Below are positions 1-6,683 of a stretch of 17,819 bases of DNA, in pieces. The stretch's first letter is position 1; each line of letters starts with the position of its first letter. The notes beneath the pieces were generated by a model. It saw only the letters and a program-made list of their open reading frames with translations. It made no database searches and was not told the origin of the DNA. Location of the stretch: NCBI GenBank assembly GCA_023268575.1, contig JALRCL010000512.1, positions 1-17,819 of the forward strand. Direction: 5' to 3'. Origin of the DNA: Patulibacter sp. GTDB taxonomy: Bacteria > Actinomycetota > Thermoleophilia > Solirubrobacterales > Solirubrobacteraceae. The translations under genes and the position numbers were made by a program.

Positions 1-228
1 GCGACGGCGCGCGTCCGCCGCACGTCGCCCGCGCGCCGGGCGGGCCGGCCGGGCCGGCCCGGGGGTCCGGCCGGCGCCGCGGCGGCCGGCTCCCGCCGTC
101 CGTCCCGCGCCGGCGGTGGTGGTGCGCCCGGCCCCGGCCCAGGCCCGCCCGGCCCCGGCGCCCCGGCGCCCTGGACGGCCCTCCGATGCGTCCTCCGAGT
201 TCGGCCAGCCGTAGGCGCGTCGGGGACC

Positions 229-346
229 GCGGCCACCGTGCCGCGTCGCCACCGCTGCCCCGCCGAGCCAGGTCGTCGCCGCGGCCACCGTGCCGAGTCG
301 CCACCACCGCCGCCGCGCCAGGTCGCCACCGCGGCCAGCGTGCCCG
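229..346. repeat. Imperfect tandem repeat, 50-52 bp period, about 2.3 copies
   Basis: The 12-mer GCGGCCACCGTG starts at 229 and again at 281, and recurs with one mismatch (GCGGCCAGCGTG) at 331. Units are therefore 52 and 50 bp. The unit ends also match: CCAGGTCGTCGCC ends at 280 and CCAGGTCGCCACC ends at 330. The segments following the 12-mers in the first two units share GTCGCCACC. The third copy fades after about 16 bases. It is non-coding as far as I can see and lies 3' of otsA. Confidence 0.6.
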
Positions 347-404
347 GGCTGCCTCCGAGGTCGACGAGGCGCGTCGCGCCCCGCCGCCACCGGTCCTGCC
401 GGGG

Positions 405-428
405 CCGGGCCGACGGGCGGCGGCCCGG
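405..428 (-). terminator. Hairpin 13 nt downstream of otsA stop
   Basis: CCGGGCCG (405-412) is a perfect inverted repeat of CGGCCCGG (421-428), with an 8 nt loop. It sits just after the otsA stop in the direction of transcription. There is no T-tract, so intrinsic termination is only plausible. In such GC-rich sequence 8 bp stems also arise by chance. Confidence 0.35.
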
Positions 429-440
429 GACCCGCGCCGA

Positions 441-1937
441 TCAGTCGACGTCGTCGGCGACGGTCGCCGCGTCGGCGCTGCCGCCCTCGTCCTTGCGACG
501 GATGTCGGCGAGCTGCTCGTCGATCCAGTCGCCCGGATCGCGACGGGTGATCGTCTCGCGCAGGCCGGTGATGCGGTGCTCGCGCTCCTCGCCGCTCATC
601 GTCAGCGCGCGGTGGATCGCGTTGGCGAGCGACTGGACGTCGAACGGGTTCACCGTCAGGGCGAACTCGCCGAGCTCCTCGTGGGCACCGGTGTTCTCCG
701 ACAGGATCGAGACGCCGTCGCGCTCGTTCACCATCGGCCCCTCCTTCGCCACGAGGTTCATGCCGTCGAACATCGCGTTGACGATGTGGACGTCGTAGTG
801 GCGGTAGGCGGCCATCGCCTCCTCGACGTCGTCGCGGAGCTTCAGCTGGATCGGCATCCAGTCCGGGGTGCCGTGGCGGTGGTTGACGACCGCGACGAGC
901 GCCTCGATCCGCTCGAGGTACTCCCGGTACTCCGGCACGTCGGTCCGCGAGGGCATGAGCTGCGCCATGAACGTCACCCGCTCGGCGAACTCCGGGTGCT
1001 GCTCGAGGAAGAGGTCGAAGGCCGTGAAGCCGCGCAGGACGTTCTTCGAGAGGTCGGCGCGGTCGACGCGCAGGATGAGGAAGTCGCGCCGCCGCCGCAG
1101 GAGCTCGTCCTCGAACTCGCGCACGCGGGCCCGGCGCGAGACCTCGCGGGTGGCCTTCGCGTCGATCGGCAGGGGGTAGGCCCGCACCCAGACCTCGCGG
1201 TCGTCGATGTGGACGACCCCCCGCTTGTGGTCGACCTCGAGGTCGAGCAGGTCCTCGCAGCACTGCAGGAAGTTCCGCCGGTAGTTGCGGGTGTGGAAGC
1301 CGACGATGTCGTTGGCGAGGATCCCGCGGTAGAGCTCCTCCCGGATCTTCGTCGGGAGCACGCGCCAGCTGTCGGACTGCGACCACGGGATGTGGACGAA
1401 GTGGTGCAGGAACGCGTCCGGCCGCCGCTCGCGGACCATCTGCGGCAGGAGGTACAGGTGGTAGTCGTGGACCATCACGACCGGCTCGCTCTGGCCCTCG
1501 ATCTCCTCGACGACCGCGTCGGCGAGATCCTGGTTGACGAGCTTGTAGCCGTACTCGTACGCCTCGACCTCGTGCGCCCGGATGTCCGGCGCGTTGCTCT
1601 GGTCCCAGAGGTAGTGCTGGATGAACCAGAGCATCGGGTTGGCGATGATCGAGTAGAAGCGCTCGTAGGCGACCTCGTCGGAGACGACGAGCCGCACGTC
1701 GTACGAGCCGCCGGCCGGGGAGTCGACGGTGAACGCCTTGCCGCCGGCGTCGCGCGAGCGGTCGGCGTCGCCGCGGCCCATCGCGCTGGCGATCCACGTC
1801 GCCCGGCGGTGCGAGGCCAGGCCGGTGAGCGCCGTGACGAGGCCGCCCGTTCCGCGGCTGATCGAGCCGTCGGTGTCGAAGGTCACCGGACCGCGGTTGG
1901 AGACGAGGACCAGCGGCTGCTCGGCGGACTCGGTCAT
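441..1937 (-). CDS. otsA: Alpha,alpha-trehalose-phosphate synthase (GT20 family)
   Basis: A 498-residue cytoplasmic GT-B glycosyltransferase of family GT20, expected to join UDP- or GDP-glucose to glucose-6-phosphate to give trehalose-6-phosphate, a compatible-solute precursor. Visible motifs: SNRGPV with Arg15, the GTGG glycine loop near 29-32, RFYSIIANPMLW (93-104), VHDYHLYLLP (156-165), VDRADLSKN (291-299) with the Arg293 and Lys298 positions used for the nucleotide-sugar diphosphate in E. coli OtsA, and DGMNLVAKE (391-399), the family signature. Length fits the family. The ATG at 1937 directly precedes the conserved N-terminal strand. GGAGG lies only 2 nt before the ATG, so a leaderless mRNA is possible. 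No otsB phosphatase is in the window. A related GT20 specificity such as glucosylglycerol-phosphate synthase cannot be excluded from sequence alone. The last ~15 residues are acidic and variable. Confidence 0.93.
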   Translation of the reverse strand: MTESAEQPLVLVSNRGPVTFDTDGSISRGTGGLVTALTGLASHRRATWIASAMGRGDADRSRDAGGKAFTVDSPAGGSYDVRLVVSDEVAYERFYSIIANPMLWFIQHYLWDQSNAPDIRAHEVEAYEYGYKLVNQDLADAVVEEIEGQSEPVVMVHDYHLYLLPQMVRERRPDAFLHHFVHIPWSQSDSWRVLPTKIREELYRGILANDIVGFHTRNYRRNFLQCCEDLLDLEVDHKRGVVHIDDREVWVRAYPLPIDAKATREVSRRARVREFEDELLRRRRDFLILRVDRADLSKNVLRGFTAFDLFLEQHPEFAERVTFMAQLMPSRTDVPEYREYLERIEALVAVVNHRHGTPDWMPIQLKLRDDVEEAMAAYRHYDVHIVNAMFDGMNLVAKEGPMVNERDGVSILSENTGAHEELGEFALTVNPFDVQSLANAIHRALTMSGEEREHRITGLRETITRRDPGDWIDEQLADIRRKDEGGSADAATVADDVD

Positions 1938-1945
1938 CGCCTCCG

Positions 1946-1977
1946 ACCCTAGCGAGCGCTCCGCGCCCGATCGTCAA
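1946..1977 (-). promoter_or_regulatory. Putative otsA promoter (-10 TAGGGT, -35 TTGACG)
   Basis: On the minus strand TAGGGT (1946-1951) ends 8 nt before the otsA ATG. TTGACG (1972-1977), a good -35 match, lies upstream, but the spacer is 20 bp, longer than the usual 16-19. A transcript starting 6-8 nt after the -10 would be leaderless or nearly so. Confidence 0.45.
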
Positions 1978-2005
1978 CGCCGCGTGCACGGGGCGGCGGA
2001 TCCGA

Positions 2006-2947
2006 TCACCGCGCGGCCCGTGCCCGACGGCGGTGCGCGCCCGGGGAGATCCCGTAGCGGTCGCGGAACGCGGCGTGGAACGTGCTCGCCGAGCCGAACC
2101 CGCACGCGGTCCCGACGTCGAGGACGCCGACGTGGTCCCACTCGGGTGCGGCCAGCCGCGCGTGGGCGCGGAGCAGCCGCGCGGTCCGGATCGCGGCCGC
2201 GGGCGTCGTGCCCCGCAGCTGCAGCGCCGCCTGGACCTGCCGCAGCGACCAGCCGAGGGCCTCGGCGAGCCCCGCCGGGGTCAGCGCCGGGTCGTCGGAG
2301 CGCCGTCGCGCCTCGGCGGTCGCCGCCGCGGCGAGCTCGGCGAGCGGTCCGCCGTCGCGGGGGCTCGCCACGCAGCGCGCCCAGAGCTCCGCCACCCGGT
2401 CGCCGAGCTCGGCGAACTCCCCGCCGCGCAGCTCGTCGCGGCGCGCGGAGAGCTCCCGCACGAGCGTCGCCGCGATGCCCGGCAGCCCCCGGTCCGCGCG
2501 CAGGACGACCGGCTCGGGCCCGGGTGCGGTCGCCGGCCAGCGCTCCCCGGGCACCGTCAGGACCCACGCACGCGCGCCGGCGGCGTGCTCGAGCAGGAGC
2601 GGCCCGGCGGCCAGCACGCCGGCCTGCCCGGGACGCAGCGTCACCGGCTCGCCCGTCCCGCCGAGCCGCAGCGCGCCGCGCAGCGGCAGGAAGATCCGGA
2701 CGTGGTCGTCGTCGATCGTCCGAGCGGCCGCGGCGCCGTGGACGTAGCGCGCCTCGCCGGACCAGAACTCGACGAGCTGGTGCCCGCCGCCGCGCTGCAC
2801 GACGGTGCCGCCGACGAAGCCGCGCGGGTCGCCGACGCGCACCTGCAGCGGCCCGTGGTTCTCCCGCACGTGGTCGCGCCAGGCCGCGACGCGGTCGTCC
2901 GGGTCGACCGCCGTCGTCGTCGCTCCGCTGACCGCGTACTCGAGCAT
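2006..2947 (-). CDS. AraC-family transcriptional regulator
   Basis: A 313-residue DNA-binding regulator. Residues about 30-190 form a cupin-like sensor of the AraC_binding_2 type (GFVGGTVVQRGG at 43-54, FLPLRGALRLGG at 86-97). The C-terminal ~100 residues hold two helix-turn-helix units: the first around LAEALGWSLRQVQAALQ (227-243), the second in the family signature ACGFGSASTFHAAFRDRYG (281-299), followed by the usual ISPGAHRR. I chose the ATG at 2947 because the open frame upstream of it (to 3106) runs through the divergent promoter region and into the hydrolase gene, and reads as low-complexity Ser/Gly/Arg. GCGAGG lies just before this ATG. It is divergent from the alpha/beta hydrolase gene with 133 bp between the starts, so it most likely controls that gene and itself. 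The effector is unknown. Confidence 0.9.
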   Translation of the reverse strand: MLEYAVSGATTTAVDPDDRVAAWRDHVRENHGPLQVRVGDPRGFVGGTVVQRGGGHQLVEFWSGEARYVHGAAAARTIDDDHVRIFLPLRGALRLGGTGEPVTLRPGQAGVLAAGPLLLEHAAGARAWVLTVPGERWPATAPGPEPVVLRADRGLPGIAATLVRELSARRDELRGGEFAELGDRVAELWARCVASPRDGGPLAELAAAATAEARRRSDDPALTPAGLAEALGWSLRQVQAALQLRGTTPAAAIRTARLLRAHARLAAPEWDHVGVLDVGTACGFGSASTFHAAFRDRYGISPGAHRRRARAAR

Positions 2948-2964
2948 CGCCTCGCGGGCGCTCC

Positions 2965-2998
2965 GCGCGGATCCGGTGCGTCCGTGCGCGGATCCGGT
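2965..2998. promoter_or_regulatory. 13 bp direct repeat with 21 bp period, candidate AraC-type operator
   Basis: GCGCGGATCCGGT occurs exactly at 2965-2977 and at 2986-2998. The start-to-start distance is 21 bp, two helical turns, which is the spacing of tandem half-sites bound by AraC-family monomers. The pair lies 18 bp outside the AraC-family start codon and 83 bp before the hydrolase ATG. The function is inferred from position and geometry. Confidence 0.5.
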
Positions 2999-3080
2999 CG
3001 CCGGGACCTCGCCCGGGTGCGAGCTTCGCACAGGACCGCCACGCGGTCCACGCACCGCCGTCCACGACCCGCGAGGCACC

Positions 3081-3887
3081 ATGCGCACGCTCGAGCTCGA
3101 CGACACGACGATCGCCTACGAGGAGGGCGGCCCGGCCGACGGCGTGCCGGTCCTCCTGAGCCACTCCCTCTTCTTCGACCACCGGATGTTCGACCCGCTC
3201 GCCGCGTTGCTGCAGGACGCCGGGTTCCGGACGATCGCCTACGACCAGCGCGGCCACGGACGGACGCCGGGCGCGCCCCGCGAGCGGCTGACCATGGACG
3301 CGCGCACCGCCGACGCGGCGGCGCTGCTGCGCCGCCTCGACCTCGCTCCCGCGCACGTCGTCGGCAACTCGATGGGCGGCTTCGTCGGCCTGCGCCTCGC
3401 CGCGCGGCACCCCGAGCTCGTGCGGACGGTCGGCGCCCTGGGCTCCTCGGCCGAGGAGGAGCACCAGCTCGCGGCGTTCGCGCCGCTCGTGGAGCGCCTC
3501 GGGGAGGAGGGCGCCGCGCCGGCGATCGACGTGCTGCTGCACATCATGTTCGGCGACACGTCGCTCGCGTCGCGGCCGGAGCTCGTGGGGCCGTGGCGCG
3601 AGCGGATGGCGGCGCTCTCCCCCGCGATCGCCGACAGCGCGCACGAGGTCATCCACCGCGCCTCCGTCGTGGAGGAGCTCGCGGGCTGCACCGTGCCCGT
3701 CCTGGCGATCTCGGGCGCCGAGGACCACGCCTACCCGCCGCCGCTCTCCGACGAGCGGCTCGCGGAGGCCGCCGGCGGTCGCTGGGTGCGGGTGCAGGGC
3801 GCCGGGCACTCCGTCGCGCTCGAGCAGCCCGAGGCATGCGCCCAAGCCCTGCTGGAGCACTTCGCGCGGCACGCCGTGCCGGCCTGA
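3081..3887 (+). CDS. Alpha/beta-fold hydrolase, 3-oxoadipate enol-lactonase-like
   Basis: A 268-residue cytoplasmic alpha/beta hydrolase. The nucleophile elbow is GNSMGG with Ser97; the acid is probably Asp215 in SGAEDHAYPP and the general base His243 in GAGHS, so the triad is complete. AYDQRGHGRT (53-62) is the loop typical of the PcaD/lactonase and epoxide-hydrolase-like group. The usual oxyanion HG pair is replaced by HSLFFD (28-33), as in many PcaD-like proteins. There is no signal peptide. The ATG at 3081 gives a start right at the first beta strand (MRTLELDDTTIAYEE); GCGAGG precedes it by 4 nt. It is divergent from the AraC-family gene, which probably controls it. The substrate is unknown: ring-cleavage lactone or ester are possibilities. 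There is no other beta-ketoadipate pathway gene in the window. Confidence 0.88.
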   Translation: MRTLELDDTTIAYEEGGPADGVPVLLSHSLFFDHRMFDPLAALLQDAGFRTIAYDQRGHGRTPGAPRERLTMDARTADAAALLRRLDLAPAHVVGNSMGGFVGLRLAARHPELVRTVGALGSSAEEEHQLAAFAPLVERLGEEGAAPAIDVLLHIMFGDTSLASRPELVGPWRERMAALSPAIADSAHEVIHRASVVEELAGCTVPVLAISGAEDHAYPPPLSDERLAEAAGGRWVRVQGAGHSVALEQPEACAQALLEHFARHAVPA

Positions 3888-3892
3888 GCGCC

Positions 3893-3926
3893 GCACCGCG
3901 ACCGCCCGCCCCCCGCGGCGCGGTGC
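3893..3926 (+). terminator. Hairpin after the hydrolase gene
   Basis: GCACCGCG (3893-3900) pairs with CGCGGTGC (3919-3926). Inside it CCGC (3902-3905) pairs with GCGG (3915-3918), leaving a single bulged A and a 9 nt loop, for 12 bp in total. It begins 5 nt after the stop at 3887. No T-tract follows. Confidence 0.5.
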
Positions 3927-3947
3927 CTCGGGGGCGGCGGTCCGGGT

Positions 3948-3964
3948 GCGGCTCGGGGAGCCGC
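3948..3964 (-). terminator. Hairpin after the PucR-type gene
   Basis: GCGGCTC (3948-3954) and GAGCCGC (3958-3964) form a 7 bp stem closed by a GGG triloop. It begins 4 nt past the PucR-type stop at 3969 in the direction of that gene. Together with the previous hairpin it fills the 81 bp convergent gap. Confidence 0.45.
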
Positions 3965-3968
3965 GCCG

Positions 3969-5240
3969 TCAGCGCCGCCGGCGGAACGCGACCCCGCCGG
4001 CCGCGGTCCGCTCGACCGGCCCGAGCTGCGCGACGACGTGCAGCGCGAGCTCGACCTCGAGCCGGCGCGAGGGCTCGGGGTCGGTGTCGAGCGCGTCCAC
4101 GAGCGGGCCGACCGCGGCGAGCCGGCTCGCGACGGTGTTGCGGTGCACGCCGAGCCGCGCGGCGGCGCGCGAGCGGCTCGAGCCGGCCGCGAGATAGGCC
4201 TGCAGGGTGACGCGGGTGCGGGCGGCGGCCGTCCGGTCCTCGGCCAGCGGGCCGAGCACCCGCGTCACGAACCGGGCCGCGTCGTCGGGCTCGCGGGCGA
4301 GCAGCGCCACGAGCTCGAACCGCTCGTGCAGGGCGATCCGCCCGTCGCCGCCGAGGCCCGCCTCCCGCACGAGCTCCGCCGTGCGCAGCGCCTCGCGGTG
4401 GGCCCGGACGAACCCCGCGACCCCGTGGTGGCGACCCGACATCGCCACGCCGACGCCCGCCGGGCACGCGACGGCCGCAGCGCGGGCCGGGTCGAGCTCG
4501 CCGTGGGTGCTGCACCAGGCGTAGGCGCGGTGGCGGGTCGTCGTGCGCAGGACGCGGGCCGGCGCGAGCGCGGCCCCGACGCGCTCCAGCGCGACGTCGA
4601 GGGCGTCCGGTGCCGCGCTCTCCCGCGCCCGCCAGAGGACGAGCGCCACGTGGTGGCCGGTGAGCGGGTGGTTCAGGGTCCGGGCCGCCGCGTCGGGGTC
4701 GATCCGCTCTCCGGCCAGGAGCCGCCGGACGAGATGGGCGCGGCGCCCGTCCGGGCTCGTCTCGTGCGCGCGACGCTCCCGCTCGTAGCTCTCGCGGATG
4801 CCGACCGCCGCGACGTCGATGTACGTGACGATCCGTGCCTGCAGGCGCCGCGTCGCCGCGGGCAGGAGCGCCGGCGGGGCGATCGCCGCCAGGCGCGCCT
4901 GCCACCAGTCGGTGGCGACGCCCTGCGCGGCACGGTAGGCCTCGAGCAGCGAGATCAGCGGGATCCCGTGCTGGATCGTGCTCTGCAGCAGGTCCTCGGC
5001 CTCGATCGGCAGCGCGGCGCTGCGCGGCGTCGGCTCGGCGAGGAGCTGGTGCAGCCGAGCGGCGTTCGCGGCGACGGCGGCGGCCATGTCGCGCGCGACG
5101 TCGGCGTCGGCGAAGAACTCCGGCAGGCTCGCGCGCAGCCGCTCGAGGATCAGGCCGACGAGCTCGTCCCGATCCCCGTCGGCCTCCTCGGCCACGCGCC
5201 GCACCAGCGCCTCGGCCCGCTCCGCGCTCCTCCCCGCCAC
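3969..5240 (-). CDS. PucR-family transcriptional regulator (CdaR-like)
   Basis: A 423-residue regulator. Residues about 10-155 are a helical N-terminal domain (LLQSTIQHGIPLISLLEAYR at 84-103) of the type common in actinobacterial PucR proteins. Residues about 195-310 correspond to the GGDEF-like/CdaR middle domain. The C-terminus holds the PucR helix-turn-helix: TLQAYLAAGSSRSRAAARLG followed by VHRNTVASRLAAV (345-377). There is no ATG near the N-terminus. I chose GTG at 5240; another GTG at codon 13 could also serve, and no clear ribosome site decides between them. The frame stays open far upstream, but antisense to the P450 and aldehyde dehydrogenase genes. It is divergent from the P450 gene across 120 bp, so it is the likely regulator of that operon. 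Members respond to small metabolites; the ligand here is unknown. Confidence 0.88.
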   Translation of the reverse strand: MAGRSAERAEALVRRVAEEADGDRDELVGLILERLRASLPEFFADADVARDMAAAVAANAARLHQLLAEPTPRSAALPIEAEDLLQSTIQHGIPLISLLEAYRAAQGVATDWWQARLAAIAPPALLPAATRRLQARIVTYIDVAAVGIRESYERERRAHETSPDGRRAHLVRRLLAGERIDPDAAARTLNHPLTGHHVALVLWRARESAAPDALDVALERVGAALAPARVLRTTTRHRAYAWCSTHGELDPARAAAVACPAGVGVAMSGRHHGVAGFVRAHREALRTAELVREAGLGGDGRIALHERFELVALLAREPDDAARFVTRVLGPLAEDRTAAARTRVTLQAYLAAGSSRSRAAARLGVHRNTVASRLAAVGPLVDALDTDPEPSRRLEVELALHVVAQLGPVERTAAGGVAFRRRR

Positions 5241-5284
5241 CGAGCGAGTATCGCCGCCCGCGGCCCGCGCGGGGTGACGGATCC

Positions 5285-5299
5285 GCACGGACGACGTGC
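5285..5299. promoter_or_regulatory. Palindrome GCACG-N5-CGTGC between PucR-type and P450 genes
   Basis: GCACG (5285-5289) and CGTGC (5295-5299) are perfect inverted arms around GACGA. It sits in the middle of the 120 bp divergent gap, 45 bp upstream of the P450 -10-like hexamer, which is where an activator or repressor site would be. Arms of 5 bp can occur by chance in this composition. Confidence 0.3.
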
Positions 5300-5344
5300 C
5301 GCGACCGGGCAGGGACGCACAGGTTCGCGGCGGCGGGGCGGGGC

Positions 5345-5350
5345 TAGCGT
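5345..5350 (+). promoter_or_regulatory. Putative -10 TAGCGT of the P450-ALDH operon
   Basis: TAGCGT fits TANNNT and ends 10 nt before the P450 ATG, so the start of transcription would fall at or a few bases before the codon. No convincing -35 is found 16-18 bp upstream, which is compatible with an activator-dependent promoter. Confidence 0.4.
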
Positions 5351-5360
5351 CGATCGCGAG

Positions 5361-6623
5361 ATGCCCGAGCGATTCAGCCCCTTCGAGACGCACCTCGGCG
5401 ACCTCGACACCTTCGCCGACGGCCCGCCCCACGAGCTCTTCCGCCGGATGCGCGACGAGGCCCCGGTGATGTGGACGGCCGCCCCGGACGACTGGCCGGA
5501 GGTCGACCAGCCCGGGTTCTGGAGCGTCACCCGCGCCGCCGACGTCACGACGGTCAGCAAGGACCCCGAGACGTTCTCCTCCTGGCGCGGTGGCTTCACG
5601 ATGCGCGCCGCCGAGGTCGGCTCGCTCGACGTCCAGCGCAGCGTGATGATCGGCAAGGACGGCGCCGAGCACGCCCGGATGCGCGGCACGGTGAACCGCG
5701 CGTTCACGCCCTGGCGGGTGCGGGGCCTCGGCGAGGGGATGCGGGAGCGCGTCGCCGCGCTGCTGGACGCCGCGCTCGAGCGCGGCCGCTGCGACCTCGT
5801 CCACGACCTCGCCGGACCGCTGGCCAACGCGACCGTCGCCGACCTCATCGGCGTGCCCGAGGCCGACCGTGCCCAGCTGGACCGCTGGACCGACGCGTTC
5901 CTCAACGCCGACGACGCGGTGGCCGGCGGCATGCGCGGCGACGAGGCCCTCGCGGCCTCCGCCGCGTACCTCATGGGACTCCTGCTGGAGCGCGAGCAGC
6001 ACCCGGCCGACGACCTGATCACCGCGCTCGGCGTCGCCGCGGGCGAGGGCGAGGGCCTGAGCCGCGAGGAGCAGGTCGGGATCTTCAGCCAGCTCTTCGC
6101 CGCCGGGATCGATTCGACGAAGGGGACGATCGCCAGCGGCGTCCTGACGCTCCTGGAGCACCCCGACCAGCTGCGCCTCCTGCGCGAGGACCCGTCGCTC
6201 GTGCCCCAGGCGATCGAGGAGCTCCTGCGCTGGCGCCCGGCGTTCACCCACCAGCGCCGCACGACCACCCGCCCGGTGACGCTCGGCGACGTCGAGATCC
6301 CCGAGGGCGACTCGGTCGTCATGTGGTTGCCGTCGGCCAGCCGCGACCCGCGCGCGATCGACCGCCCCGACGTCTTCGACGTCACGCGCGGGGCGAAGCG
6401 CTGCCCGCACCAGGCCTTCGGCGGCGGCGGGCGGCACTTCTGCCTCGGTGCCGGGCTCGCACGGATGGAGCTGACCGTCTTCTTCCAGGAGCTCATCGCG
6501 CGTACGGACGACCTCCGCCTCGTCGGCGACGCCGTGCGGATCCGCTCGTGCTTCGTCGACGGCTACGTCCGCGCGCCGCTGGAGCTCGTGCCCGCACGCC
6601 GCCCCGCCACCGCGCCCGCCTGA
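5361..6623 (+). CDS. Cytochrome P450 monooxygenase
   Basis: A 420-residue soluble bacterial class I P450, expected to insert one oxygen atom into a substrate using electrons from a ferredoxin pair. Visible signatures: I-helix AAGIDSTKG (247-255), the ExxR pair Glu287-Arg290 in EELLRWR, and the heme loop FGGGGRHFCLGAGLARME (353-370) with thiolate Cys361. The N-terminal stretch FWSVTRAADVTTVSKDPETF (53-72) and FGGGGRHFCLG recall CYPs acting on steroids, terpenes or alkanes (CYP125/CYP142-like), but I cannot assign a family. The I-helix Thr that follows Asp251 is Ser252. No ferredoxin or reductase gene is nearby. It is the first gene of a likely two-gene unit with the aldehyde dehydrogenase 60 bp downstream, under the divergent PucR-type regulator. 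Confidence 0.95.
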   Translation: MPERFSPFETHLGDLDTFADGPPHELFRRMRDEAPVMWTAAPDDWPEVDQPGFWSVTRAADVTTVSKDPETFSSWRGGFTMRAAEVGSLDVQRSVMIGKDGAEHARMRGTVNRAFTPWRVRGLGEGMRERVAALLDAALERGRCDLVHDLAGPLANATVADLIGVPEADRAQLDRWTDAFLNADDAVAGGMRGDEALAASAAYLMGLLLEREQHPADDLITALGVAAGEGEGLSREEQVGIFSQLFAAGIDSTKGTIASGVLTLLEHPDQLRLLREDPSLVPQAIEELLRWRPAFTHQRRTTTRPVTLGDVEIPEGDSVVMWLPSASRDPRAIDRPDVFDVTRGAKRCPHQAFGGGGRHFCLGAGLARMELTVFFQELIARTDDLRLVGDAVRIRSCFVDGYVRAPLELVPARRPATAPA

Positions 6624-6683
6624 GCGCCGAGACCCCCGGCCGCCGCGTGGCGACGGCCCGACCGACCGAGAGGACGAGGACCG

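Larger units (their letters stand above)
1..440. other. Gene-free GC-rich stretch at left edge
   Basis: I see no credible gene here on either strand. The open frames that cross it are shadows that continue antisense through the trehalose-phosphate synthase gene. The first 180 bases are almost pure G and C, with many overlapping GGCC/CCGG palindromes (for example around 38-60 and 151-172) that could fold in many ways. Positions 229-346 hold the imperfect repeat listed separately, and 405-428 a hairpin behind otsA. The stretch may be the trailer of otsA plus the regulatory region of whatever lies left of the window. Confidence 0.6.

Noticed and set aside
1..180. Nested GGCC/CCGG palindromes as an origin, attachment site or ncRNA
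   Set aside because: They are explained by composition; no defined arm pair, AT-rich segment or known consensus stands out.
186..1952. 588-codon open frame on the plus strand
   Set aside because: It is antisense to otsA along its length, has no recognisable motif and consists mainly of Val, Asp, Arg and Leu from mirrored codons.
2948..3106. N-terminal extension of the AraC-family protein to the ATG at 3106
   Set aside because: It would overlap the start of the divergent hydrolase and run through the operator-like direct repeat; the added residues are low-complexity and unlike the family.
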